Source: Polytrichum commune
Lineage: Eukaryota; Streptophyta; Polytrichopsida; Polytrichales; Polytrichaceae
DNA length: 64,000 bases
Reading direction: 5' to 3'
Assembly (NCBI GenBank): GCA_950295325.1
Contig: OX485804.1
Location: 15,934,001 to 15,998,000 of the forward strand
In this document: positions 33,313 through 45,226 of the stretch, in pieces
Layout: each line of letters begins with the position of its first letter
Numbering within the stretch: position 1 is the stretch's first letter
Notes under the pieces: model-generated
What the model was told of the DNA's origin: nothing
The model's database searches: none
Seen by the model: the letters and a program-made list of their open reading frames with translations, nothing else
Position numbers and translations under genes: made by a program

Positions 33313-34305
33313 GCAATTGGTAGTTGCACTAAGCAATTCACCTTCCATGAGTTGGGTGGAGTTAGTTTGGATTTACGTGCACTTATCTACCCTCAAGTTT
33401 AGTCAATGCTCATTGAAGTTCTCATCACTCATTGATAAAAACCCCACAAATTGGTCCCGTTCCAATGAGTGATGTGTATAATATCACCAAGTTGAGGTGC
33501 AAACAATGCATGCTCAGTGCAGCACAATCCCATCTCAAGCTCGTGTACCTAGCTATGCTAATTTCCAAGTTCACGGCATGCGGACTGCATGTGAAGACAT
33601 AAAAATTTGTCTCCCGCCCTTCTCTACAACATTGACCCAAATTGTACCAAAACATTCATGAGCTATAAGTGTGAAAATGTAAACATCAACAATGATGACC
33701 AACAGTGTTTCATCCAAACATAATCGATGCAAAAGGAACAAAAATAAAATATTGTATGACTCCAGTTTTGATGTAGATAGAACTATTTTGGACATGTTGC
33801 ACTTGTGCACATATGACTCACGAACTGCTACACTACATATGATATTACGCATCACCAATTCTATTGTCTTGCTCACCACAAATTGTAAACTGCGGTATAG
33901 TGTCCACCAACACTAAATGTTAATCCAACATCACTTGTCATTTCTTGTAAATTTTCCGGGGGATTTTAGATGTACGGTGTTGCAATTTCTGTCACTCACC
34001 AAGTGGCTTTTCATCCAAATTTCAATCATCCATAACAATATTTCATCACGAGTTGTTGGCAGGAGGAGGTAGGGGTCTGGCCAATGGATGAACTCATCCA
34101 TCATCCATGACATATTTCGTTCACTTATTCGTAAGAAGTGTCATCCGAAAAGCTACGGTAATGACACTTAAATACCATATGACACTAAATATCACATTTA
34201 GTGTAGAAATGTCCGAAACCGCCCCCGCGAACTTAGGAACGGCGACTGCGTCAACGTCCATGCACCCTTGCCACTCCGAATGTAAGAGTCCGCGCCGGCA
34301 GGGTC

Positions 34306-37300
34306 TTACAGCGGCACGGGGTGGAAGCAGTGTCGGGCTTTCGCATCGGAAATGAGATCCTTCCAGACCGATGCACCCCGCGACAATGTCTTCGCATTTC
34401 CAACGATCCACACGCAATACCTGCCAAAGCTCCACTTCTAATCATTACGAGTCATGCCAAGGGCATCCATCCCCTTGAACCTCGATCAAGGACTCATGCG
34501 AGGAACCCACGATTGCTGAGCAAAGATTGGTGAGCCTGTAACTTACCCACACAGGAGCATCGGCTCTCTCATTACCTTAGCTGTTGTTAACCCACCTTAA
34601 GTAATGTATGGGAGCTAGCTGGCTCACCTTCCACGAGTAATGGCGACGTTGAGACGGCGACAATCTTTGACGAAGCCGATGCCGTGTGCTCTGTTATTTG
34701 CTCTTACGGTGCTGAAAATGATCACGTCCTTCTCGCCGCCTTGGAAGCCATCCACAGTTTTCACCTGGATGTCGATGGCATTACTCTCTAGCGGTAGATG
34801 CTTCACCGACTTCTCCAGAGCCTGTGCTTGCATCGCATAAGGTGAAATTATGCCTACGCTTACCTTCTTCAAGCTGCGTTCTCTTGCACACGCTGCGCAG
34901 GTAGAGGAGATTAGTGCTTGTAATACGGAGTGTTTAACTGGAAACGATGCAACAGGTGAAGTCGCACTTCTCTACTCACATCGATCATGACATGTTCATC
35001 CTCATGAAAAATACCTAGTACGGAAGCACAAGTATCTTTGTCGAGCGGGGCGAATAACAAATTTAACAACTATAGAGCACGTAAGAAGTTTCTCGGCAGC
35101 TTCAGTCATGAATTGTTCAAGAGGAGGAATGAGGGTCCATGAGTGGTGGTTTTTCAACTACCGTAGGCAAGCACTTTCACCAGGTTCGTAACGAGCTGCA
35201 CTTCCATCGGATTAGTCCAACTCTTCTTCTCTGATACTTCATATCCATGCATACAATCTAAAAAGGCATATGCTCCATGTTGTAGCAGTGCATAAAGGCT
35301 TCGCCCATAGTCGGCTGAAAGAACATTGGGGCCGTCCTTCACAGCACCATCGTAGAACTGCGAATTCGGAAACGCACTGATGGCAGGGTGCATACGGTAT
35401 TGAATGTTCAGAAGATGTCGGCATCCGTGCCGCAAACTCTGAAGCCTGTCCATGAGGCTACGGCCATAGCCACATTTTTCTGCAACCTGTCACTCCTTAG
35501 GTTTAGATGTTTTTCAAACGAAATTAAAGACCTTCTGTAAGCATATAACCATATCCAAGATTCTGTGCAAATTCTGGTCCTTAGCCAAGATTAGGAGGTC
35601 GAACGCTCGAGCACAGATGCCCATGCATCCACATCCCATCCACATGCCGAACAAACTCGGTTCCGGTTTAGGTTTACGGTTTTTGGTTTAAGAGATGTGC
35701 ATGTCATAGAAGATTGCGGTCATGATTTCTGGACTATCAATCTAGGATAATTTTGTGGAGAGGTTGATAATTGTGCAGAATTCTGGAGATACAGAACAAC
35801 AGAAAATCCAGAATATCTGAAGAGGGCAGAGAAATTCGAGAAGAATTATGCTGAACATGGTGCGAAGCAAATCGATCTACCTTGCTTATGACGGTGGCTG
35901 GAAGTTGCTTGTGATCTCCAACCAATATAAGTTGCTTGAGCTCGGTAATACTCGTGATGATGGTAGTCTCGGCCTCCACAAGCTGAGACGCCTCATCAAC
36001 GATTCCGCACTCAAAGGGTATTTTCCGCATCCCGTGCCTGCCAGCTGAAGAAACTGTACTAAAAACTAAGGTAGCTTCTTTCAAACACAATGACTGTAAC
36101 CAATCTTTGTCGAGAGTACACCCTAGAGGGTTCTTCGTATTGAACAAATCACGTCCAGTACTCGGAATCAACATTTTAAGAAGCGTTTCCTTGATTTGAA
36201 GAAATCTTGTTTTCGAGTCGCCATTCCCAACACCGCCCAGGTTGATCGCTGAAAAAGCACCGACCAGGATGTCCGTTTTATGGGCAGTGAACCAGCTGAC
36301 AGCACCTTTAGGAGCTTCCGAGGGCATGGACGCTACAAGCTCCTTCATCAGTTCACATACTTTAGTGATTGCATTGCGAGTTCTCTCGTCCAATCGGCAT
36401 CTTGGAAGCTCCCTGACGAGCACAGATGAGGACTTCGCCAGGTTATTTTTAATCCCCTTCATGATCTGTCCCGCAAATTTCCAAAATGGATCGTTGGGAT
36501 TTCGATTAGGGCATTTCTCCTGACCCTTGATGCCGGTTGTACGTGCATATTGACCGGGTGCATCTTTCATGAACTTTACAAAGGAATCTATGGAATCTTT
36601 CCATCCCCGCAAGGCTGCCTTTAAACGATCTGCTCTATACGGAAGGAACACTTTCGTCAGTAGAGTACCATCAACAGCTCCCCGCAGTCGTTCTAGGCTG
36701 CCCACCAGTACAACCTCACGCAATTCAAGAGGCGACCACTGTCTAATTGCCTCAATGTTACTAGTACTTTGCACTTGTAAGTTTTCTGTGCAATACTTGG
36801 AAAACGGTATTTTCTGCTCTCGCCCTTGCTCCTGGAAGAAATCAGTCATCATCCTCGTGGCAATCTCAATAACGGCTGCGTTTGTTGGCGCCGAGATCAG
36901 TGTGCGACGATGGAGACACCCCAACACAGACAGCAAGGCGACCAGCATTGAGGTCTTGCCAGTGCCGGGTGGACCTTGTACCAATCGGACATGTGGATTT
37001 GGTTCCATCGTTAGAAGGCCTGCCACTACACTTCGAAGAGCTTTTGCTTGTGAAGGATTCAGTCCGATGGATGCGCAATAGGCTTTGGCATATTCCAAAG
37101 TCCTGGCTCCCTCCGGCGCTTGAGGAAGGTTAAGACTCTTGGTTCCCTCATGAGAACCAGTCTGATGATCATGCACGAAGTCATCCAAAATTTGTCAGAA
37201 ATGTGCGGATTGAGGAGAGTTCAAGTGATATCTTGGAGTATGAAATCCAACAAACGTTGAACCTGCGGTCAGGATATTCAACACTACGCATAGCAATCGA

Positions 37301-38436
37301 GAAACAAGATCTGAGCTATTTCAAGTGGTAGAGCGATAGATGATGTTTTCTCCATATTCCACTGTCAACCACTATCATACATTTCATCGTCACAGTTATC
37401 CCAGCAGCTAAATACGTATTTCAAAGTATTTGCACAATCAGAGTTGCATTGTCAGCATTTTGAAGGGATATAGAAACAAAGTTAATGCAAATCAATCAAA
37501 GTCCTGCACTTCTCAACATATTGTTGTAGGTCAGAGGTGGCAGTTTACCTTTTTGATTTGTAGAATGCTTTGCATCACAGGTAATAACGGTGACACACTG
37601 TTGACCGGCGAGTTTACTTTGTCAAGGGCATTCCAGATACGTTGAGCTGGTATGAAACTCACGCCCGTGCGCACAGCTCTCCATGACGATTTTTTCTTGC
37701 TAATACTCTTCTGGATGAAGTCCAGATCCGATGTCTGTACGTATGCAGTCGCTTCAGTCTGCTCCTCAGGAGTTGTCGAAGCTGATGCAAGAATACAGCG
37801 AAATTTATCATTTTCTGGGATGATCAGGCACTCTCGTGTACTGTCCCACTTGAGCTCGTCACTGCATAGCAGAATGATTTCTGAACCATTAATTGGTGAT
37901 TCGAAGGTGCTTCTAGTCCATGAGGAAGATTTCAAGCGGAAATTCGTCTTCGTATATTGTTTTTCAGTTCCTGTGCTCTTCTTCTGGCAGCTTATGTCCA
38001 CTGGCAAGACTGATCCCATGGTTATGGACTCGAGAGCATGATGCAGCTGAGCCCGGGTTTCCTCCAGAAGAGGCACCCGGAAAGCTTGTTGATAGGCTTT
38101 GGTGGATGAGAACTCCATCGGCACAGTGCCCACCTTTGCACACAATCAAGATTGCACAACACAAAATCTCAAAGAAGACATGATGATTACTCCACTGATA
38201 TCCGAATCACTGAAACCTTTAAATTGGAAATGTGGTGATTAGGAAACTACATTTTCAACGGAAACTGCAGGGGAGCATCAAGAGGGGATAAATATGGCAC
38301 AAGGTGAATTCTCTGGAGATGGGAATGCAGCTAGCTCATAATTAGGTACCTTTGTCTCCAAGAAGGTTGGATCGGCGATGCTGCGAATAGGCCATTTTAG
38401 AACTGTTGCCTGTAAACCGTCAGGTGACTGAGCCAT
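34306..38436 (-). CDS. SEN1/UPF1-like superfamily 1 helicase
   Basis: Six exons (38436-38350, 38133-37549, 37161-35881, 35486-35162, 34892-34628, 34420-34306) join in phase to 885 residues. The N-terminal part has the VPMEFSSTKAYQQAF and PLLEETRAQL blocks typical of plant Sen1-like helicases. Motifs in order: Walker A GPPGTGKT (287-294), SAPTNAAV, DEASQ (Walker B), GDHKQLPA, QYRMHP, ISPYAMQ, VDGFQGGEKDVII and NVAITRGR, then the family end IVGNAKTL...SVWKDLISDAK. The family unwinds RNA or RNA:DNA hybrids in transcription termination or RNA quality control; this subclass in plants is largely uncharacterised. It is shorter than yeast Sen1 and lacks that protein's long N-terminal domain. The exon 3 start (37161) is the least certain boundary. 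Confidence 0.9.
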
Positions 38437-38559
38437 TAGTAGCGTGCTGTGGACTAGTTGCGTGCCGATGGATCACTTTCCCAGATATCTGAGCAAGTCA
38501 AGCGAAACCAATTAGCTGGGTTAAAAATTGACTCAGGAGTCATGGGGGAGTCATGAGAG

Positions 38560-39255
38560 TTGATTCACTCGAACCACTCAAAGTACTTACCAACAAAGTC
38601 CGTTCTTCCAAAGTACGTTGATGATCTGCAGACACTGGATATGCTTGCAGCAACCGCCGGTTTGATGAGAAATGTAGTTGTGATGCAGATTGACAATCAG
38701 CACACCCCTGAAACTGATATCCTCGTTGCTAATTTCAGGACGAAGGTTCGCTGGCTGTCGATCGATGCAAGACTCACGTTGTTTGCAAGGGTGAACTGAT
38801 TCCTCCTCGAGGTATGATATATCTCTCCGTCAGACACTCACAACACCTGCAGTGATCGAATTTTTGTGTGACCGCCAATTGTTACTCCGTTCAATCTCAA
38901 ACTGGACCGGAAATATCACGACATTTGGTGAGCTGCAGAGACAATTAGAGCAGCTAGCCTTGGCTGGCATCAGGGTATACCGACAACCCAGGAAAGATAT
39001 TGCAGCGGTAATTCAGAGAAGGGACTCCTTGCCAGGTTTTCTACCCTAAACTTGTATCACCCGCAAGTTAGTGGTACGTGCTGGGGACCACCCAAGACTT
39101 GGTGGACACGAAGTAGAGAATACCCATTCAATGGCTACTTAAACAGTTCGGAAGATGGTTCCCAGTCACTAGTATGGCCTACTCATGCTAGAATGTTTCT
39201 TTTCCCACAAAAAACAGCGGTTCTAAATTCTGATAAGTGGATATTGGTGTTCTGA
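38560..39255 (+). other. Unresolved coding-like stretch
   Basis: Segments look protein-like: an open run at 38560-38730 (KYVDDLQTLDMLAATAGLM), a possible exon 38739-38811 after a good acceptor, another at 38853-38974 (VIEFLCDRQLLLRSISNW), and an open frame to a TGA at 39255 (GTCWGPPKTWWTRSREYPF). However, the implied intron 38812-38852 is only 41 bp, too short for plants, and I recognise no family. It may be a decayed gene. Confidence 0.25.
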
Positions 39256-39259
39256 AGCA

Positions 39260-40980
39260 CTGAGTTTCCTGATGCGAAAATCTTGTAGTTTCTGGATATT
39301 CTGGAGTTCAATCCACAAGAATCCATTTGGTTTATCACTTAATAATGCTTTCCAAAAAGCTTGTGTTGATGCCGAAGCCCCACGCTGTCAAACCATGACT
39401 TGGAGGCAATTATCTACATTACATCAACCGCACCTACGCCCATTTATATGGGGATAAATTTAATTTGGTTACTTACGATCTCAACCTCAGATTGAAGAAG
39501 GGTCCCACTACATGCTGGATTTTAATTAAGTTGCCTCATGAGGACCTGTTTCATAATTGTTTCAGTTGATGAAGGTAGGCACTAATATCTGATAGTTTTC
39601 GGAGATAGCTTCTGCAGCCTTGAAGGAATGGAACTTACCTCTTTCTTTGTTCAATCTGCTTTCGATGAAGTGGTCTAATTAATTAGCAAACTAAATCTCA
39701 TAATGAAGCATATTACAGGAATGAGTGGAAATCTTTGAAGGCTGAGTGATTCAGAGGCAAATCAGGTTCGATTCAATGGATGAAGTGATTAGACGTGCTT
39801 ATTGAGTTCGCCCGACTATTGTATTTACCCAAGTGTTGTTGAGTTTACCTGGCCGCTTGCTGTAAGCTAATGAGTAGACTAGGGACAACCTGATCACACC
39901 CCAGGCATAGGTACTAAATTTATATGTTTCCTTCAAATTAGGCTTCTATGAGAGAGAATGTTTCATTGCACATTCTCTGCTGTGTACAGGTGCCTGGGTG
40001 ACAGGATGTCATAAATTTGCACATTCTCACCATTCACCAATTAATATGATGACTGCTAATAATTTCAACTATTTTATTGTGTTACTGTATGCCAGGAGCA
40101 GGGGGGCAAAATCAGAATACCCATTCAGCAGATACGTGCTTTTGTTATCTTGACAGGTTTTCCACTGGAGACTATGAAAACTGTCATACCTATATTGTCT
40201 TCAGAGCTGACAATTATAAGTGCCTGTCCTTCCAACATTCAGCCAAACAAGAAATCCCATATCTTGATATGTATTTGCATGAAAAGAGCTCAAGCTCCAA
40301 TGGAGAAATTAGCGGCCAAATTCAAGTGTGATGAGCATGGAGTATTGGGATGAGTAGGATGACATGTCACGAGCGGGATGCAGAAGGAGGTCTACTAATT
40401 CTCAAACTTAGAAAAGATTGCAACAAGTATTTTAGATAATCACTATGACAGGAATCTAACTTCAGGTATCGCTTAAGAAGGCCAGAAAAAAGATGAACCA
40501 AAAACAGGGCTGCTGTGACCACTCTGATCCAGTTCTATAGTACAAGCTGAATGTGTGCAGGACAGAAGCAATATATCCCGTCTTGCTCAAACTCTATGCC
40601 ATTTCCAACAACTTACACATTCAAAGGGAGGATCTGACAGGAACACAACTAGAAATTTGAACACTTCAGTCCATTCTCAAGCTTTATATCTTTATAGCTT
40701 TTAAAGGTTGAAATAGGAATTGAAATGTTCAATTGATCTTGTTGTGTCCCTGTGATCTCCTTCTTGCAATAACACCTGCCATTAATATAGCCAACCATTT
40801 CAGTTGCACAAATGAGACCACATTTGGGTCACAATCGAAATGCACAGAACATCATGATCTGGCTAAGAGTTCAAGATGTGTCTTGAAATGGCAGCATGGG
40901 TGGGCATGAATTACAGATATCTTTGTAAACCAAGGATTTGTGGGGGATAAAAGAAGCTCAACACCATGCCTGAGTAAAGG
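39260..40980. other. Region without a supportable gene
   Basis: Two overlapping open stretches at 40077-40353 look mildly coding in both frames, but there is no recognisable domain or clear splice structure. Confidence 0.4.
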
Positions 40981-40982
40981 CA

Positions 40983-43558
40983 TTATTCATGCTTCGAGTT
41001 ATGGATGAGAGATGCACCATTTTCAAAAGCAAAGTCATGGAGTTGCACATTCGAAGAATCATTGCTTCCTTGATCTTTCCCCCGTTTCTCGTGGAAATTG
41101 GCCGTCCACTCCACCAAGCTTATCTTTTGACCTTGATTCAGCCGTGCTAACGGACGAGTGCTCTTCACAAATAACTCTGCATTTTGCCATGTGTCACACA
41201 CACCTAGTTTGACCAGCAAAGCACACAACAGCGTCACACTGCGACCATGCCCTGTTCCACCACCAGACAAACAAATATGAACTTCCACAACAAATGCAAC
41301 CATATAGATACTTAAGACAGAAAGAAAGAAAGATGACTCCACGTTGCCACCAGCGTGAACTATAGTGTTGCTTCATTTCGAGTTGGTCTAACTCTATATA
41401 ATCCTGAACTGGACATTATGAGAGCTAGAGGGCCCTTGGTGACTATTTGCCTCCTTTCTGAAGCGAACACCTTGAACGGGCGTGGACAAGCTGACCAGCA
41501 CCTATCTCCCCCAATGGCAAGCCCCTAGGTTCCCACATGGTTGGTTGAAAATATCCGGTTCATCCAGATAACCCCCACTATGATTGGGTGGACCATAGGT
41601 GCACCAAGAATCTAGTGCTAGGAAGGTCACCCATCCAACTACTACTCCAGCCTTTGGCAGCTTAACCTCAGAGTTTGGACCAAACTAGTGTCCTACATGC
41701 GATGTCAAGATGAAGATAGAATAGAAAGACTGTAGCTGATCATAGTTCAACAACAAAACCAAGTTCTCGAAGAGAGAGGATCCCTGGATGAAATAGTGAC
41801 TAGCTTAATCAACTCTTATTTTGCTTAAGAATGCTTCCTCAACCCACAATAGCAAGGTTAAGGCTGAAAAATTTACTGGGAAGTTCCTCTTAACAAACCA
41901 CAGAGTACAGAATTATAGGGAGGCGATTATGTAGCAATCACACCATTGTTCTTAAAATTGTTCATGATTTCCGCTTCCCCAAGTAAACTTTACTGCTGAA
42001 ACCCTACAATCTGCACATGGAAGGATGAGCAAACACAATTAACCTATTACTGATCTACTTATGATGCTCTTCCTCCACCTACAGCGACAAGCTCTAATGC
42101 AGAAAGCTCTACTCATTGCTGCAAAATTCCTCGAACCAACTACAGACTACAGAATAACAGGGGAGGCAATCATGTAGCACACTCAAACGATTGTTCTTGA
42201 AATTGCAATGTTATTCCTCCAACCTACAGCACAGAGGAGTAGAGCCAAAAGCTCTACTTACCGCTGGTGAAACTCCTCAAACAAACTACAGATTACAGAA
42301 TAAGAGGGGAGGCAATTATGTAGCAATCACACCATTGTTATTGAATTTGTTAGTGAAATTGTTTGTGAAATTCGCTCCTCCAAACAACCTGTTATGCTGA
42401 AGTCTACAATTTACACATCCGAGGATCAGCACAATTAGCCTTGAATCTTATCTGTTTACGATGCTCAGTGCCGAAGTTCTACTCGTTGCTGCAAAATTCC
42501 TCAAACAAACTACAGCCTACAGAATTCTAGTGTAGGCAATCATGTAGCAATCACGCCTTAAAATAGTTTGTGAAATTCGCTCCCCCAATCAACCTCTACT
42601 GCTAAATCCCTATAATTTGTACATGCAAGGATGAGCAAAAACAATTAGCCTTGAATAGCGACTCTTATCTGCTTAAGTTGCTCTTCCTCCATCTACAGCA
42701 CAGAGATTTACATCTGAAAGAAAGCTCCACTTTGCCGCAAAATTCCTCAAACAGACTACAGACCAGAGAATAATAGGGAAGCAATCATGTAGCAATCACG
42801 CCATTGTTCTTAAAACTGTTCTTGAAATTGTTCGTGAAATTTGCTCCTCCAATTAACCTAGACGGCTTAATTCCTACAGTTCAAACATGTTTCATGTTTG
42901 CTCATCTACTCAACCTGTCCTGCTGAAACCTAGAATCTACACATGCAAGGATGAGTAACACACACAATAAGGAATGGGAATGGCAACTCAATCACTCACC
43001 GAATGCGCAATGGATGAGGACACGATTCTTCTTCCCATTCTCCCAACCATCATATCTCTTCAACAACCACTGAACAGCAAACTCAATTTCTTCCGGCCGT
43101 GGACCCCTTGAATCCCAAGTAGGTACACAAAGGTAAGGTAAGCCTTGAACGCACGGACTACGGGGGAGCTCACAGGTGCAATCCACCACGGCCTGTACGC
43201 CGTCCGGCAAATCGCTCTGCAAACTCGGCCACCCGCCAACGAACAAACCCTTGTACACTTCGGTGAACACAGGCTCCGTTGTTCTAAGTCTGCGCACCGT
43301 GACGTACGCCTTGAGCGAGAGGAGGTAAGGGTAGAAGGCCACAATGGACCACCACGGGAAGGAGCCGTCGGGCTTCTTCCCAAATAGCGTCGGCTGGTTG
43401 ATGGATGGGTATGCGGCTATAGCCGCTCCAAACCCTACCAGTGATGCGTGCAGGAGTGGTACAGTAGAGTATGCCGGTAGGTCTGTCTTTGAAATTAGCC
43501 CTATGTATACCGCCATTACTACAGCTGAGGGCAGGGATGCTGCCATTGATAGCCCCAT
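40983..43558 (-). CDS. Membrane-anchored dual-specificity phosphatase-like protein
   Basis: Two exons, 43558-43000 and 41251-40983, join in phase to 275 residues. The open frame extends upstream of 43558 but has no ATG before a stop, so the first in-frame ATG was chosen. The N-terminal 90 residues contain hydrophobic segments (SAVVMAVYIGLI, LLHASLVGFGAAIAAY, WWSIVAFYPYLLSL) that probably span a membrane. The phosphatase domain has a candidate general acid Asp149 (PTWDSRGP) and the Cys-based signature HCAFGHGRS with Cys184 and Arg190 (CX5R). The signature codons are split by the intron. The architecture resembles bacterial YnbD-type proteins (membrane segments plus a DSP domain). The substrate is unknown; lipid or protein phosphate are both possible. 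Confidence 0.8.
41280..41690 (-). mobile_element. 5S rRNA-derived repeat, copy 3, in the phosphatase intron
   Basis: Reading the minus strand, AACTCTGAGGTTAAGC, then GTAGTTGGATGGGTGACC match 5S rRNA. The next 280 bp match copies 1 and 2, including GGGGGAGATAGGTGCTGG, AGGGCCCTCTAG and GCTGGTGGCAACGTGG, ending in a CTTTCTTTCTTTCT tract. The element ends about 30-60 bp before the acceptor of exon 2 at 41251, in sense orientation to the phosphatase gene. Confidence 0.8.
41810..42960. repeat. Five-copy tandem array in the phosphatase intron
   Basis: A motif like ACTACAGACTACAGAATAA followed by GGAGGCAATCATGTAGCAATC recurs with the ATGTAGCA core near 41932, 42174, 42321, 42545 and 42789. Units also share CTACTCATTGCTGCAAAATTCCTC and GAAATTCGCTCC blocks and vary from about 150 to 245 bp. 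The array fills most of the intron up to the exon 1 donor. Confidence 0.85.
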
Positions 43559-43955
43559 TCCTATCGCCACGAACCAAAACAACAAATCCCCTTCCCTATA
43601 GTCTCCTTCCCCTCCCTGTAGTCTCCTCCCCTTCCCTCCAGCTCCAATCAAAGGCTTTCTTGTTTAGCACCAAAAATGCATTGTTAAACCATTCACATCG
43701 CCACAAATCACAATCCACACACAACAAACAACAACTCCTCTTCCCTTCCCTTCCCTTCCCTCTAAATCCAATCAGAAACCTTCCTGTTTAGCACCAAACA
43801 TGCATTGTTAACCCCATTCCCATCGCCATAAATACGACCAACGAACAACAGATTTCCTCCCCTCGAATGTCCTCCTCTTCCTTTCCTTTCCCCTCCCTTC
43901 CCTCCCCTTCCCTCCAGATCCAATGAGAAACTTTCTTGTTTAGCACCAAGAATGC
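43556..43955. repeat. Tandem triplication at the 5' end of the phosphatase gene
   Basis: Three units of about 120-145 bp start near 43556, 43690 and 43815. Each opens with a CCATTC-CATCGCCA block, continues with a pyrimidine-rich CCTTCCCTCC stretch, and closes with TTTCTTGTTTAGCACCAA and AATGCATTG. The innermost unit overlaps the first codons of the chosen coding sequence. Confidence 0.85.
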
Positions 43956-44211
43956 AGTGGGAGAGGAGAGACAGACAAGTTGCGAAGAATCCTTCGGAGG
44001 TTCGTTGTCAATCTTCGTCTTCGATTCCAGTCCGCTTCAATTCGGTGTAATCTCATTTAGCAGTGGAAATTGCAGCGGAAACGGAAAGAGATGGTGAGGA
44101 AGAGAGAGGCAGACAAATTACGAGGAGGCCAAAAGTGGCCGATAATTGATGCTTCTTCTTCTTCTTGAATTTCAATCTTTATTCAATTTTGTCAAAGTTC
44201 AGCAGAATTAG

Positions 44212-44231
44212 AGAGAGAGAGAGAGAGAGAG
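44212..44231. repeat. GA microsatellite
   Basis: About ten GA dinucleotides lie in the upstream region of the phosphatase gene, where GA tracts are common in plant promoters and 5' UTRs. Confidence 0.8.
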
Positions 44232-44412
44232 TGAAGCTTATCGATGTGGTCGAAGTGTTGCTGTCTGAGTAGCAATTCTTGAGGTTCTGGAGCAACTTCG
44301 GAGGAAGAGAAACACTGAGCGACCGAGACAACGCTCACGAGATTTTTCGGCTTTCTCTGAGGTATTTTAGAGATTTACACTTGGACACGTGCACCACTCG
44401 TTGTGGGTCTCA

Positions 44413-44844
44413 GGGTGAGTTTCCATGTTGGCCGCTCGCCCACCAAATTCTAGTGTAAATAAGGACAACCCCGCCCAAATGTAGAGGGAATCTAGGAATA
44501 GGGTTTGTATGTGCCAACTAGCTCCTTTCATTTCTCAAATCCGGGCCCACTTACTAATTTTCTCTTTCTCCCGGTTATTAAGGATGGAGTACTGGACCAA
44601 TATTGGTTCTCTTGAATCTTCAATAGGTCTTAATCTTTTAGTGACCAGCACTTGTACGTTAAAGATTCTTTAATGAGCACATGGAAGTCTAGTAGCCCGT
44701 ATCCACAATCCTCCACAGTCCTCCACACTCTAGCAAACCACAAGAATGTGGTGGATTGCGGCTTGTGCCTAACTACATGCAAACACCTCTAACCCACTAT
44801 TATCTAGAACATAGTGGGCGAGCGTCCTACATGGAAACTCACCC
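44413..44844. mobile_element. MITE family B, copy 1
   Basis: A 432-bp element starts GGGTGAGTTTCCATGTTGGC and ends with CATGGAAACTCACCC. The right flank is TAA (44845-44847); the left flank TCA is a degraded match. No coding capacity. Confidence 0.8.
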
Positions 44845-44847
44845 TAA

Positions 44848-45226
44848 GGGTCTCCATGTAGGTTGCTTGCCCACCATATTCTATTGTGAATAAAGACAAA
44901 CCCACCCAAATGTAGAGGGAAGTTGGTGGGGTAGGGTTCGTGTGTGCCAACTAGCTACTCTCATCTCCTCAAAACCGAGCCCACTTACTAACGTCCTTCT
45001 CCATGTTAAAACCTCCTCCTCCTCCTCCTCCTCCTCCTCCTAAAAGCAGTCTTCAATCCTTTGGTGACCGGCACTTGTAGGTTTAAGATTCTTTAGTGAG
45101 CACAAGGAAGTCTAGCAGACCCCCAGAATGTGGTTGGATGGCGGTTTGTGCTTCACTACATGCGAACACCTCCAACCCACTAGTATCTAGAATCTAGTGT
45201 GCGAGCGGCCTACATGGAAATTCATC
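44848..45226. mobile_element. MITE family B, copy 2
   Basis: It abuts copy 1 across a shared TAA and follows the same internal order (ACCCAAATGTAGAGGGAA, TTGTGCCAACTAGCT-like, AAGATTCTTTAGTGAGCACA). It contains an expanded CTC-triplet run at 45008-45040 absent from copy 1, and ends TACATGGAAATTCATC followed by TTA. Confidence 0.8.

Noticed and set aside
36569..37081. A 170-codon open frame on the + strand.
   Set aside because: It is antisense to helicase exon 3, which carries the Walker A and other conserved motifs; this is a shadow frame.
43559..43651. An N-terminal extension of the phosphatase before 43558.
   Set aside because: The frame is open but begins only with TTG after a TAA, and the sequence is part of a pyrimidine-rich triplicated unit.
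45008..45040. CTC-triplet run as a coding repeat.
   Set aside because: It lies inside a MITE copy and is a microsatellite expansion.
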